64,000 bases of DNA from Clostridium bornimense (lineage in GTDB: Bacteria > Bacillota > Clostridia > Clostridiales > Clostridiaceae), in contig NZ_JAHLOD010000013.1 in NCBI RefSeq assembly GCF_018917145.1, positions 1 to 64,000 of the forward strand, written 5' to 3'. Both the position numbers and the translations under genes were made by a program. Each line of letters opens with the position of its first letter. Position 1 is the stretch's first letter. Below, piece by piece: positions 46,831 through 56,369 of the stretch. The notes under the pieces were generated by a model. The model did not search any database. It was not told the origin of the DNA and saw only the letters and a program-made list of their open reading frames with translations.

Positions 46831-48050
46831 TATTGTCCTCCACTTTCCTTCTTCTTTATAGTTACTTTACATGTATTTGTATCAGCAAATGTTACCTTTA
46901 CACCATCAATTGGGCTTATCACCATTTCTAATTCCTTTGTATCCACATTTGCATTCTTAAAATCAATATTAGCTGTTAATGTATTTATAGCTGATACCTT
47001 ACTTTCCTCTCCATACACTTTTACATTAACCTCTTTAGGTTCATATTGATATTCAAATTCATCACTAGTATTTATTGCTACAACTGTTGCTTTCACTTCT
47101 TTTTCTGTCATAGCCGTTACATCTATATCTACTGGAATTTTACCATTACCACTTACTAAAAACACTCCATTTGGTATATTTAATTTTGCTTGAACTGTAG
47201 TGTCTTTCTTTATATTTGATAAATCTATACTCTCTGTACTTATACTATATATAGAATTTAATACATTGTCATCACCAGAAATAGATACTTCAGTTACACT
47301 TGAAGATATATTATTAATAGTAACGTTATCCTGTGAATTGTTCAATGTATTGATTTTAATTGGAACAGTCTTTATCTTACTATAACTTAAAGTTACATTA
47401 CCTTGTTTAGGCTCCATATCTATACCTTCAACTTCATTATTATTCTTATCTAATGCAATAATATTTAATGTATTTTTACCGCCCTCAGTTATATCTTTAT
47501 ATTTACCAATAGCCTCTACCTTATTAATAGTATTTACTACTGTTGATGGACCTTTAATAGTAACTTCTGATACATTAAAATATGGTTTATTTAATATTTT
47601 TCCTTCTTTATTACCTGTTCCCTCAATATTTAATATTACTGAAAACTTCTTTGTAATTATTGAATCTAAATTTAAATCGATATATAGATTATCTTGCTTT
47701 TGTATTGTTATATTTTCTGGCTTCTTTTTAATCTCTACAGGTAACTTATTATTTCCCTCTTTTAGAGATGCTTTATTTAAATTTACTTGTAAATCGAAAT
47801 CACTAGCTTTGGCAGAATATACATCTGTGGATGATCCCTTTATTGTTACATTAACATGGAAATCTTTTTTTGATAACATTACTAAAGAAGCATCTTCAAG
47901 AACATTTCCCTCTACTACCTTTACTTTAACATCTTTTATTACAGTGGTTTTTATAGGATTATTAGAACTTGACACCATTACCCATAAAAAAAATGCTACT
48001 AACACACATCCTATTTTTATCAATCCTTCTTTTCTTTTATCCCTATCCAT
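46830..48050 (-). CDS. cdaR: YbbR-domain protein CdaR, regulator of diadenylate cyclase
   Basis: This 406-residue protein has one N-terminal membrane helix (about 11-28) and an extracytoplasmic stretch of about four YbbR repeats, recognisable by recurring VTIKGPSTVV/VSISGDDNVL/VKVYGEESKV segments. In Bacillus and Listeria CdaR binds CdaA and tunes c-di-AMP synthesis. Its start overlaps the cdaA end by 31 bases. Confidence 0.93.
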   Translation of the reverse strand: MDRDKRKEGLIKIGCVLVAFFLWVMVSSSNNPIKTTVIKDVKVKVVEGNVLEDASLVMLSKKDFHVNVTIKGSSTDVYSAKASDFDLQVNLNKASLKEGNNKLPVEIKKKPENITIQKQDNLYIDLNLDSIITKKFSVILNIEGTGNKEGKILNKPYFNVSEVTIKGPSTVVNTINKVEAIGKYKDITEGGKNTLNIIALDKNNNEVEGIDMEPKQGNVTLSYSKIKTVPIKINTLNNSQDNVTINNISSSVTEVSISGDDNVLNSIYSISTESIDLSNIKKDTTVQAKLNIPNGVFLVSGNGKIPVDIDVTAMTEKEVKATVVAINTSDEFEYQYEPKEVNVKVYGEESKVSAINTLTANIDFKNANVDTKELEMVISPIDGVKVTFADTNTCKVTIKKKESGGQ

Positions 48051-48871
48051 TTTCCCACCTTCCTTCTAATCTCTTTTTGTCTTACGCCTTTATTTTTATC
48101 CATAAACTTAATCAAACTTTTTTCTAAAGATTCTATTGAATAACCTCTAGTTAACTTTCCGTTAAAAGTAAGTGATATTATTCCAGTTTCCTCGGATACC
48201 ACTATAGCAATAGCATCTGAAACTTCACTTATACCAATAGCAGCTCTATGCCTTGTTCCAATAGACTTACTTATAATATCTATTTTACTTAAAGGCAAAA
48301 AGCATCCTGCTGAATCTATCTTATTGTCTTTTATTACTACAGCTCCATCATGAAGTGCAGTATTCTCAAAAAATATTGTTTCTAGTAAAGCACTTTTTAC
48401 ATCAGCATTTATTTTTACTCCAGTTTCAGTAATGTCTTTTAACCCAGTATTTCTTTCCAAAACTATTAATGCACCAGTTTTACTATTAGACATATTTTCA
48501 ATGGCTTTTAATAACTCCTCCATAACTTCCTTATTTACACCATCATAATAAGAAAATCCTTTATCTAATATTTTTCCTCTTCCTAAACGTTCCAAAGCAC
48601 TTCTTATTTCAGGTTGAAAAATTATAACAATTGATAACACACCAATAGTTATTGTTTTATTTAATATCCAGTTTAATAAAGTCAAATTTAAAAAACTACT
48701 TATAGGTATTAATACAAATACTAATGCTAATCCTTTTAATAACTGCATAGCTCTAGTTTGATTTATTAATGTGTATATCTTGTAAAATATATACGAAACT
48801 ACTAGTATATCTATTACATCTATTAAATTCATATCAGTTATAATCCTTATAACCATTTTGAAAAAATCCAC
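48020..48871 (-). CDS. cdaA: Diadenylate cyclase CdaA
   Basis: This 283-residue protein has three N-terminal membrane helices (about 10-80) and a DisA_N cyclase domain with both catalytic motifs: DGA in ALHDGAVVI and RHRA in GTRHRAAIGI. It condenses two ATP to c-di-AMP, which controls potassium and osmotic balance. The start is GTG behind AAGGTGA. It heads an operon with cdaR and the FAD oxidoreductase; glmM, its usual neighbour, is about 4 kb away. Confidence 0.96.
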   Translation of the reverse strand: MDFFKMVIRIITDMNLIDVIDILVVSYIFYKIYTLINQTRAMQLLKGLALVFVLIPISSFLNLTLLNWILNKTITIGVLSIVIIFQPEIRSALERLGRGKILDKGFSYYDGVNKEVMEELLKAIENMSNSKTGALIVLERNTGLKDITETGVKINADVKSALLETIFFENTALHDGAVVIKDNKIDSAGCFLPLSKIDIISKSIGTRHRAAIGISEVSDAIAIVVSEETGIISLTFNGKLTRGYSIESLEKSLIKFMDKNKGVRQKEIRRKVGKWIGIKEKKD

Positions 48872-49052
48872 TTTATCACCTTCTTTTCATAATATTTAAT
48901 TATACACTTACTACTATTCTATTATTAATAGTAACACAAATTTTTACTTATAAAAATAAATGAATAATAAATTTGATTATGGTAAGAATAAAGTTAGCCT
49001 AAGTTGTAAAAAAATTTCTTTATGTTTTCTTATATAATAAAGGAGGAAATTT

Positions 49053-49571
49053 ATGAAAAAACTTATTCTGTGGACTAACATTTTTATAGTTTGCTTTTTA
49101 GTCCTCAATACTTTTGCATCTAAGGGCAATATAGTCAAAGCTGAACCTATGGATACTGAATCAAATTCAGTTTCAGTATTTAATAACGACGGTAATTCAA
49201 TCTACATAGATAAAAGTGACATAGAATTGATGGCTAGAGTAGTTTATGGAGAAAGCCGTGGTGAACCTTATGAAGGTAAAGTTGCTGTTGCTTCTGTAAT
49301 TTTAAATAGAGTTAAGAGTGGTAAATATCCACCAAGTGTAAAAGCTGTTATCACACAAGAAAATGCATTTTCCTGTGTTTCTAATGGTACAATAAGCGTT
49401 ACACCTAGTGATTCTTGCTATAATGCTGTATACGATGCATTAAACGGCAACGATCCTACTGGCAATGCATTATTTTTTTATAACCCTAGTATTTCAACTT
49501 GTTCTTGGATGGAGAATACTGTTAAGAAAAATGCAACTAGTATAGGAAATCACGTTTTCTTTTCTATTTAG
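49053..49571 (+). CDS. SleB-like cell wall hydrolase (Hydrolase_2)
   Basis: This 172-residue secreted protein has a signal peptide (about 1-30) and a SleB/CwlJ hydrolase domain: ELMARVVYGESRGEPYEGKV with the catalytic glutamate, VILNRVKSG, and a late GNALFFYNP. SleB proteins are lytic transglycosylases of spore cortex. It lacks the N-terminal peptidoglycan-binding domain of true SleB, so it could act on cortex or vegetative wall. It is a single-gene unit with a strong AAAGGAGG site. Confidence 0.88.
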   Translation: MKKLILWTNIFIVCFLVLNTFASKGNIVKAEPMDTESNSVSVFNNDGNSIYIDKSDIELMARVVYGESRGEPYEGKVAVASVILNRVKSGKYPPSVKAVITQENAFSCVSNGTISVTPSDSCYNAVYDALNGNDPTGNALFFYNPSISTCSWMENTVKKNATSIGNHVFFSI

Positions 49572-49623
49572 ATATACTCTAGGCTTAGGCAATATTATAA
49601 TATATATCTAAATATATAAAAAT

Positions 49624-49650
49624 AAAAAGTTCCCAAAATAGGAACTTTTT
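49624..49650. terminator. Bidirectional terminator between the SleB-like and TPR genes
   Basis: AAAAAGTTCC (49624-49633) pairs with GGAACTTTTT (49641-49650), a ten-base-pair stem between convergent genes. Confidence 0.9.
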
Positions 49651-50932
49651 ATTTTTGCACAATTTCTTTTATAACAGAGTTATTCATGTCTGAATCTCCA
49701 TAATCATTATATAAAATTTCTGCATAATGTTTAGATTTTTCTAAATCTATTTCTAAATAAAATGTAGCTAAATCATATAAAACAGTAGTTATATAATTTC
49801 CCTCTGGATACTTATTCACATATTCTTCAAAACTCTTCACAAAATTATCTGAATCCCCAATTGATTTGTACGCTATACCGATAAAATACTCGATATGTTC
49901 ATTCAAATAATTTTCCTCGCTATATCTATGAGCAATATTTAAATATTTTAATGCTTCTTGTGGGTTATTTTCTTCTATACACTTATATCCTTGCTCATAA
50001 AATTGTTGAACCCCTTGCCTTTTTAATATATTCTCACATTTAATAAGCAAATTCTTTTCTGTTAAATTTTTTCCTTTTTCCTTATTCGCTATATAGAGAT
50101 CATTTAATTTATATAAATCTAGTGAATCTATTGCATGCTTCATTTCAACTACTGGAACACCATCTTCAGTATTAGTTGTTTCTACCACTTCATTAGTATT
50201 CCCACCTGCAATAGTAGCAGTAGGAGTATTTTCTTTAGATACTTGTTCTTTATTACCTTCTAAAGTTACAACCTTATTATATGTACTCTTATTACTTGAT
50301 TTATCTTCTTGCCAAAAATTATTTATACCAAACACCAAAAATAATACACAAACTATTGGTATAATATATTTTCTTGCTTCTTTCATAGGATATAGTGTTC
50401 TAGCGACTTTTTTTACCTCAGTATTCTTCTTATCCATACTTAAAACTTTATTAACATACTTTTTAGCTTGTTCCTTATCTCCTAAATCACAATAACATTG
50501 TGCTAATTTACTAAAAGTATTTATAGAATTAAATGACTCATCTTCAATCTCTTTAAATCTTATAACAGCTTCTTCGACATTTGAAGATTGATATAATTTC
50601 TGAGCACTTATAAACTTTTTCATTACATCTTCATCATCTTTTAAGTTGTTTAAATATATACTAGATACACTATCCCTATTTATTCTTAAATTTAATTCCC
50701 ATATTTTTTTGGAAGATTCAATATCTCCTCTTAAATAGAGAATTAATCCTTTTAAATTTAATGCTGATGGATTCTTTATATTTTCCCCTATAGAATAATT
50801 ACAATATTCTATAGATTTATCCAACTCACCAGAATCATAAAACTTTTTTGCTTTTAAATAAAACTTCTTTGACTTTTGTACATTACTTCCTACCTGTTGA
50901 GCCAAATCCGCCTTCCCCTCTTTCACTATCAT
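49649..50932 (-). CDS. Membrane-anchored TPR protein
   Basis: This protein of about 418-427 residues has N-terminal TPR repeats ([41 protein letters not shown]), a single membrane helix near 190-207 ([14 protein letters not shown]), a Thr/Asn-rich linker, then further TPR repeats outside ([20 protein letters not shown]). Function is unknown. The start is unclear: the ATG given overlaps dut by 50 bases, while an in-frame TTG nine codons in has a better ribosome site (GAGGGG). Confidence 0.75.
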   Translation of the reverse strand: MIVKEGKADLAQQVGSNVQKSKKFYLKAKKFYDSGELDKSIEYCNYSIGENIKNPSALNLKGLILYLRGDIESSKKIWELNLRINRDSVSSIYLNNLKDDEDVMKKFISAQKLYQSSNVEEAVIRFKEIEDESFNSINTFSKLAQCYCDLGDKEQAKKYVNKVLSMDKKNTEVKKVARTLYPMKEARKYIIPIVCVLFLVFGINNFWQEDKSSNKSTYNKVVTLEGNKEQVSKENTPTATIAGGNTNEVVETTNTEDGVPVVEMKHAIDSLDLYKLNDLYIANKEKGKNLTEKNLLIKCENILKRQGVQQFYEQGYKCIEENNPQEALKYLNIAHRYSEENYLNEHIEYFIGIAYKSIGDSDNFVKSFEEYVNKYPEGNYITTVLYDLATFYLEIDLEKSKHYAEILYNDYGDSDMNNSVIKEIVQK

Positions 50933-51317
50933 TCAATATTTCCACTTCTTCTATCCCTACAGTAAGAACAGGCATTATAACCATTTGTGCTATTTTATCT
51001 CCCCTATTTATCTTGAATGCCTCTTCTCCATGATTTATTAAAATTACTTTTATTTCTCCCCTATAGCCTTCATCTATAGTCCCTGGACTATTAAGTACTG
51101 TAACACCATACTTTAATGCAAGACCACTTCTTGGTCTTACTTGAGCCTCTGTATTTTTAGGTAATTCTATACTAATCCCTGTAGCTACTAATTGTCTCTT
51201 TCCAGGTTCAATAGTTACTTCTTCCACAGAAAAAAGATCTAAGCCTGCATCTCCTGGATGTGCATAAAAAGGTATTATTGCATCCTCATTTAATTTTTTT
51301 ATTTTTAATACTTCCAT
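50883..51317 (-). CDS. dut: dUTP diphosphatase
   Basis: This 144-residue trimeric dUTPase has all five family motifs in order, including [29 protein letters not shown] and the C-terminal GEGGFGSTG. It removes dUTP and supplies dUMP for thymidylate synthesis. It overlaps the start of the TPR gene and has its own promoter. Confidence 0.97.
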   Translation of the reverse strand: MEVLKIKKLNEDAIIPFYAHPGDAGLDLFSVEEVTIEPGKRQLVATGISIELPKNTEAQVRPRSGLALKYGVTVLNSPGTIDEGYRGEIKVILINHGEEAFKINRGDKIAQMVIMPVLTVGIEEVEILNDSERGEGGFGSTGRK

Positions 51318-51348
51318 AATAAACGTCCTTTCTCTGTCGTATAATTAC

Positions 51349-51377
51349 ATTATATATCATGTAAAATACTATGTAAA
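51349..51377 (-). promoter_or_regulatory. Predicted sigma-A promoter of dut
   Basis: On the minus strand TTTACA (51372-51377) and TATAAT (51349-51354) are 17 bases apart, about 32 bases before the dut ATG. Confidence 0.75.
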
Positions 51378-51590
51378 TTTAGTTTTTTTAATATAATTTG
51401 TAGAATATTTTACTCTTTTTTTGCAAATTATTAATTAAATAAAAATTATATATATCCACTTTTACTTCATGTACAAAAATTTGTAGTTATATAAATATAT
51501 ACGTAAAATATTTGGCAATTTATTTATATTGAACAATAATTATTATAATACAATAAAAAAATATTTCAAAAAATATTTATCTTTTTAAAA
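51378..51590. other. AT-rich gap between the dut promoter and the ptsI terminator
   Basis: This is part of the gene-free stretch 51318-51635. I see no reading frame, repeat or structured element in it beyond the flanking promoter and terminator. Confidence 0.5.
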
Positions 51591-51591
51591 C

Positions 51592-51625
51592 AAAAAAACT
51601 TGGAACTTTTTAAAAGTTCCAAGTT
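51592..51625 (-). terminator. Terminator after ptsI
   Basis: AACTTGGAACTTTT (51597-51610) pairs with AAAAGTTCCAAGTT (51612-51625), a 14-base stem with a T run on the minus strand. Confidence 0.9.
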
Positions 51626-51635
51626 AAATTTTATA

Positions 51636-53255
51636 TTATTCACAATCCATTATAATCTTCTTAGCACCTAGGATTGAAGAAGCACTCATTGAGAATTCGT
51701 CTAATCCCATTTCTACTAATTTAGCTGTAGCTCTTTCATCTCCAGCCATTTCTCCACACATACCACAGAACTTACCTTCTTTGTGAGCAGCATCAATTGT
51801 CATCTTTATTAATCTTAATACTGCTGGATGCATTGGGTTGTATAGATATGAAATCTTTTCATTCATTCTATCTGCAGCTAATGTATATTGGATTAAGTCA
51901 TTAGTACCAATTGAGAAGAAATCAACATGCTTAGCAAATTCATCTGCCATAACAGCTGCTGCTGGAATTTCTACCATGATACCAGTCTTAATATTTTCGT
52001 TATAAGCTTTTCCTTCAGCCTTTAATTCTGCCATACATTCAGCTAAAACTTCTTTAGCTTGGAAGAACTCTTCTAGTGAAGAAATCATTGGGAACATTAT
52101 AGCTAAGTTACCATGAGCTGATCCTCTTAATATAGCTCTTAATTGAACTTTGAATATATCTTTTCTATCTAAACATAATCTTATAGCTCTGTATCCTAAG
52201 AATGGATTTTCTTCTTCTGGTAATGGTAAGTATGATAATTTCTTATCTCCACCGATATCTAGAGTTCTAACTATACCTAATTTTTCTCCAACTTTTTCAG
52301 CAACATATTTGTATGCTTCATATTGTTCTTCTTCACTTGGCATATCATCTCTATCCATGTATAAGAATTCAGTTCTGAATAGACCTACTCCGTCTGCACC
52401 GTTAGCCATAACTGCATCTACATCTTCTGGCTTACCGATGTTACCACAAACTTCTATTCTCTTTCCGCTCTTAGTCTTAACTTTAACGTCTATAAGCTTC
52501 TTTAATTCTTCTTTTTCTTTTAAGTAAGCTTCTTTCTTATTTTCATATTCTTTAACAGTAGCTTCATCTGGATTTACTATAACATCTCCAGTGTTACCAT
52601 CTACGATTAATAAGTCACCATTTTTAACATCTTCAGTTATAGTTCCTAAACCAACTACAGCTGGAATTTCTAATGTTCTTGCCATAATAGCAGAGTGAGA
52701 AGTTCTTCCACCAATGTTAGTTAAGAAAGCAACAACTTTGTTTCTATCTAATTGAGCAGTATCAGATGGAGTTAAATCGTGAGCTATAACAATAGTGTTT
52801 TCACCTACTGAAGCTAATCCTTCTGTATCTACTCCTGCTAAATTCTTTAATATTCTTGCACCAACGTCTTTAACGTCTGCAATTCTTTCTTTCATGTATT
52901 CATCTTCCATGCTACCAAATATAGCAACATACATATCTAATACATCATTTAATGCTTTTTCTGCATTTACTTTGTTATTAGAAATATTCATTTCGATTGC
53001 TCCAGTAAATTCTGGGTCATCAAGTAACATCATATGACTTTCAAAAACAGCAGCTTTTTCTGCTCCCATTTCTTTTTCAGCCTTATCTTTAATTTTTTCT
53101 AATTGAGCTCTTGTTGCATCTGTAGCAGCTTTTAATCTAGCTAATTCTTCATCTATATTTTCGATAATTCTTTCTTCTATTTTAACTTCTTCATCTTTTT
53201 TTATGAATGCATATCCTATTGCATATCCTTTTGAAGCGCCTATACCTTTTTTCAT
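51636..53255 (-). CDS. ptsI: PTS enzyme I (phosphoenolpyruvate-protein phosphotransferase)
   Basis: This 539-residue enzyme takes phosphate from PEP and passes it to HPr. The active-site histidine lies in GGRTSHSAIMAR, the PEP-binding barrel has LFRTEFLYMDRD, and the C-terminus has FSIGTNDLIQYTLAADR and CGMCGEMAGD. No ptsH lies beside it, but the divergent regulator gene carries an HPr-like domain. AGGAGG precedes the ATG, and an extended -10 promoter lies about 50 bases upstream. Confidence 0.97.
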   Translation of the reverse strand: MKKGIGASKGYAIGYAFIKKDEEVKIEERIIENIDEELARLKAATDATRAQLEKIKDKAEKEMGAEKAAVFESHMMLLDDPEFTGAIEMNISNNKVNAEKALNDVLDMYVAIFGSMEDEYMKERIADVKDVGARILKNLAGVDTEGLASVGENTIVIAHDLTPSDTAQLDRNKVVAFLTNIGGRTSHSAIMARTLEIPAVVGLGTITEDVKNGDLLIVDGNTGDVIVNPDEATVKEYENKKEAYLKEKEELKKLIDVKVKTKSGKRIEVCGNIGKPEDVDAVMANGADGVGLFRTEFLYMDRDDMPSEEEQYEAYKYVAEKVGEKLGIVRTLDIGGDKKLSYLPLPEEENPFLGYRAIRLCLDRKDIFKVQLRAILRGSAHGNLAIMFPMISSLEEFFQAKEVLAECMAELKAEGKAYNENIKTGIMVEIPAAAVMADEFAKHVDFFSIGTNDLIQYTLAADRMNEKISYLYNPMHPAVLRLIKMTIDAAHKEGKFCGMCGEMAGDERATAKLVEMGLDEFSMSASSILGAKKIIMDCE

Positions 53256-53302
53256 TGTATATCCTCCTATGTTTTATCTATTTTCATTCAAAATGTAAGC
53301 AC

Positions 53303-53311
53303 ATTATAGCA
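53303..53311 (-). promoter_or_regulatory. Predicted extended -10 promoter of ptsI
   Basis: On the minus strand TGC-TATAAT forms an extended -10 (53303-53311), with no good -35 (TAGCAA at 17-base spacing). It lies about 48 bases before the ptsI ATG. Confidence 0.5.
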
Positions 53312-53413
53312 TACAGATTTAATTCTTGCTATATATAAATTTTGCATTTTTCTTCTTAAAATTTCCAAATAATTAACATTTATTTAATTTTCTAATATAT
53401 TTTTTCATATATA

Positions 53414-53430
53414 TTGATAAAATTTATCAA
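53414..53430. promoter_or_regulatory. Palindromic operator candidate 1, TTGATA-N5-TATCAA
   Basis: A perfect 8-1-8 palindrome (TTGATAAAATTTATCAA) lies in the divergent region between ptsI and the HPr-PAS-AAA+ regulator. The same core recurs at 53511-53529. Confidence 0.6.
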
Positions 53431-53510
53431 GTATATTAAAGTATTATATATGATATTTATAGTATATTGTATAATACCTAATAATATGCGATTTTCTTCA
53501 ACAAAAATTC

Positions 53511-53529
53511 GTTGATACTTTTTATCAAC
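53511..53529. promoter_or_regulatory. Palindromic operator candidate 2, GTTGATA-N5-TATCAAC
   Basis: The second copy of the TTGATA-N5-TATCAA core has its centre about 98 bases from the first and lies 38 bases before the regulator's ATG. A half site TTGATA follows at about 53543. It probably binds the adjacent regulator. Confidence 0.6.
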
Positions 53530-53567
53530 AAATTATATGCCCTTGATAAAAATTAGCAGGTGATAAT

Positions 53568-55562
53568 ATGAAAAAAATTATTGAAATTAAAAATAACGGT
53601 GGCTTTCACACTAGAATTGCCGCTCTTATAGTAAACAAAAGTAACGAAATTAAAGAAAAATATAACAGAGCTATCTTTATACGTATTCCAGGTAAATGTG
53701 AAGCCATGGAAATATCAATGTTAGCTCTTATATCTTTAAAAATATCTGAAGGAGATTTTATTGAAATATCCACAAAAGATGATGATATTTTAGCTGAAAT
53801 TGTTATCGATGAATTTATTGAATTCATTTCATCCTTTAACAAAGAAGAGCCTGTTAGTGATGTAGATAAATTACTAGATCAATCATCTCTAGCAACAAAT
53901 AAAACTTTAGATTCTTTACCTCTTGGTATAGTTTCTGTAGATTTTAATAATAATATTACATCAATAAATAGTCATGGTTGTAAATTATTAAGTAAAAATA
54001 AAGTAGATATATTAGGAAAGAAAATCGGCGAAATAATACCAACATCAAAAATCACAAAAGTAATTAAGAGTGGTCATGAAATTTTAGGTGATATTATTCA
54101 TATTGATAATAAAATTTTTCTTATCAATACTACTCCTTTAATAAGCGATGATAAAGTTATTGGAGCTATATGCATATTTCAAGATATATCTACCATAGTA
54201 TGTCTTAAAGAAGTAAATGAAAAACTCAATAAGATATTAGAAAATACTCATGACTGCATATGCTTTGTAGATGAAGACAGAAAAATCAATTATATAAATC
54301 CAGCCTATGAAGATGTTCTTGGTAAAGAGTCAAGAAAGCTAATAGGAATGGACTTAATAGATATATCCCCAAACGGATTAAGAATGCAAGTTTTTAATTC
54401 TAAAAAGAAAAAAGAGAATGTTTTGTACAAAAAAAATAACATCTCTCTTATATGCAATGTTACTCCTATATTTATAGAAGGTACATTTAAGGGAGTTATA
54501 TCTATCTCAAAACCTACTTCTATAGTAAAAGATATATTAAAACTAGTATCAGAAACAGAAGAAAAAGCTAATTATTATAAAAATGAACTTAGAAGATTTC
54601 ACTCTTCATCTAGTTCTTTTAATAATATTATCGGAAGTTCAAAAGGTATTAAAGATGTCTTAGTTATAGCTGAAAAAGCTTCTTATTCTTCTTCCTCTGT
54701 TTTAATTACTGGTGAAAGTGGAACCGGTAAAGAATTATTTGCAAAAGCCATCCATAACAATTCTGATCGAAAAGATAAACCATTTATACGAGTTAATTGT
54801 GCTTCTATTCCAGAAACTTTACTTGAAACTGAGTTATTTGGTGTAGAAAAAAATATAAACGGTAATAATAATGCCCTTCTTGGGAAATTTACTATTGCAG
54901 ATGGTGGAACTGTTTTTCTTGACGAAATTGGTGATATGTCTAAGAATATGCAAGCTAAACTTCTTAGAGTATTACAAGAAAAAGAATTTGAAAGTGTTGG
55001 TAGCCTTAATACTCACAAAGTTGATGTAAGAATAATAGCTGCTACCAATAGAGATCTAGAAACTATGATTTCTACTGGCGAATTTAGAAAAGATTTATAT
55101 TATAGACTTAACGTAATTTCATTATTACTACCTCCACTCAGAGAACGTCAAGATGATATATATTTACTAGTAGATCATTTCATCGAAAAGATATGTAAGC
55201 AAATAGATATGCCAGTAAAATCTATAGATCCTAATTGCTTTCAATATTTATATAACTATAGTTGGCCCGGTAATATAAGAGAACTGGAAAATGTAATAGA
55301 GCGCTCAATAATTCTTTCTGATAGTGAATTTATATTACCAAAAGATTTACCTATTTATATATCAAATATTGACTCTACTAGTACATCTCTAATAAATCTT
55401 CCTAATGGTAATATTGCTACTATGGAAGAATATGAAAAAGAAATAATCACTGCCGCAATGAAAAAGTATAAGTCTTTCAACAAAGCCGGGAAAGCATTAG
55501 GTCTGACTCATCGAACTGTATCGTTAAAGTGTAAAAAGTATGGTATTGAATATGAGAACTAA
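53568..55562 (+). CDS. HPr-PAS-PAS-AAA+-Fis regulator (NtrC/TyrR type) lacking the GAFTGA loop
   Basis: This 664-residue regulator has five parts. An HPr-like domain (about 1-88) keeps phospho-site H14 in GGFHTRIAA and S50 at the HPr Ser46 position. Two PAS domains follow (about 110-210 and 217-318). The AAA+ domain (about 352-600) has Walker A GESGTGKE at 382-389, Walker B GGTVFLDE at 446-453 and LPPLRERQDD. A C-terminal Fis-type HTH ends KALGLTHRTVSLKCKKYGI. Where NtrC proteins have GAFTGA, this one reads FGVEKNINGNNNALLGKF, so it probably cannot open sigma-54 promoters and may act on sigma-A promoters like TyrR. It is divergent from ptsI, suggesting PTS-linked control. Confidence 0.92.
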   Translation: MKKIIEIKNNGGFHTRIAALIVNKSNEIKEKYNRAIFIRIPGKCEAMEISMLALISLKISEGDFIEISTKDDDILAEIVIDEFIEFISSFNKEEPVSDVDKLLDQSSLATNKTLDSLPLGIVSVDFNNNITSINSHGCKLLSKNKVDILGKKIGEIIPTSKITKVIKSGHEILGDIIHIDNKIFLINTTPLISDDKVIGAICIFQDISTIVCLKEVNEKLNKILENTHDCICFVDEDRKINYINPAYEDVLGKESRKLIGMDLIDISPNGLRMQVFNSKKKKENVLYKKNNISLICNVTPIFIEGTFKGVISISKPTSIVKDILKLVSETEEKANYYKNELRRFHSSSSSFNNIIGSSKGIKDVLVIAEKASYSSSSVLITGESGTGKELFAKAIHNNSDRKDKPFIRVNCASIPETLLETELFGVEKNINGNNNALLGKFTIADGGTVFLDEIGDMSKNMQAKLLRVLQEKEFESVGSLNTHKVDVRIIAATNRDLETMISTGEFRKDLYYRLNVISLLLPPLRERQDDIYLLVDHFIEKICKQIDMPVKSIDPNCFQYLYNYSWPGNIRELENVIERSIILSDSEFILPKDLPIYISNIDSTSTSLINLPNGNIATMEEYEKEIITAAMKKYKSFNKAGKALGLTHRTVSLKCKKYGIEYEN

Positions 55563-55570
55563 TTTATAAA

Positions 55571-55654
55571 AATTCACAATTTGCAAAATATAATCCACAA
55601 TTTTAGTAAAAGATTCACTACTAATTGTGGATTATAAACAGCGAATTGTGAATT
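55571..55654. terminator. Long nested inverted repeat between convergent regulator and cwlD
   Basis: An outer stem AATTCACAATT (55571-55581) pairs with AATTGTGAATT (55644-55654), and an inner stem (55589-55602 with 55623-55636) repeats the same AATTGTG word. It probably terminates both convergent genes. Confidence 0.7.
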
Positions 55655-55663
55655 ATAAATATA

Positions 55664-56368
55664 TTATTCTGCAATAGTTGATATATTTCCAGGGCAATAC
55701 CTATCATAATATTCATCTACTGATTTTTTTATTGAATTTGCTATTTTATCTTGATACTCATCATTTTTTAATTTTGCTAAATCCCCTTGATTGGACATAA
55801 ATCCACATTCAACTATAACTTCTCCATTCTTAGGATTTCTTAATATTCTATATGCATTTTTTGCTGGCTTAGCTTCTCTCTCCTTTGGATATTCTAAATC
55901 TTTAATCAAATTACTTATTAGAATATCTGCTATAAATTTAGACTTTTCATTATTAGCATAATATACATGAGGACCTGTAGGCTTTGAATCTGTAAAGTTA
56001 TTCATATGAATAGATATAAATAATTCACACCCTGTTTTATCTTTCATATTACATCTTGTTTTTAAATCCTCTATCTTCTCACCCTTTACTGTACCTTCCT
56101 TAGTATGAAGATCCCTATCATCTTCCCTAGTCATGTAAACTGTATATCCTCCATCTTCTAAAAGTTGCTTAACTTTTAAGGAGATTTTTAAATTTAAATC
56201 TTTTTCTAAAGTCTTATCCTTTCCTACAGCTCCACCATCTTGACCACCATGACCTGGATCAATTAAAATTATCCTATTTGCCTTTGTATCATCATGGATT
56301 TCTTCCCCATAAATTATATTACTAGTTAACATAAAGAAACTAATAAAAATACAAATAATTTTTTTCAA
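55664..56368 (-). CDS. cwlD: Germination-specific N-acetylmuramoyl-L-alanine amidase CwlD
   Basis: This roughly 234-residue exported amidase (Amidase_3) has a signal peptide (1-24) and zinc-site motifs IDPGHGGQDGG, LNLKISLKVKQLLED, ISIHMN and VECGFMSN. CwlD removes stem peptides so that muramic lactam forms in spore cortex. The start is a TTG in a T run, nine bases behind GGGAG. That ribosome site is the right arm of a hairpin that also looks like the terminator of nptA. Confidence 0.9.
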   Translation of the reverse strand: MKKIICIFISFFMLTSNIIYGEEIHDDTKANRIILIDPGHGGQDGGAVGKDKTLEKDLNLKISLKVKQLLEDGGYTVYMTREDDRDLHTKEGTVKGEKIEDLKTRCNMKDKTGCELFISIHMNNFTDSKPTGPHVYYANNEKSKFIADILISNLIKDLEYPKEREAKPAKNAYRILRNPKNGEVIVECGFMSNQGDLAKLKNDEYQDKIANSIKKSVDEYYDRYCPGNISTIAE

Positions 56369-56369
56369 A

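Noticed and set aside
53256-53567. Sigma-54 (-24/-12) promoter in the ptsI/regulator spacer
   Set aside because: No TGGCAC-N5-TTGC match is present, which agrees with the missing GAFTGA in the regulator.
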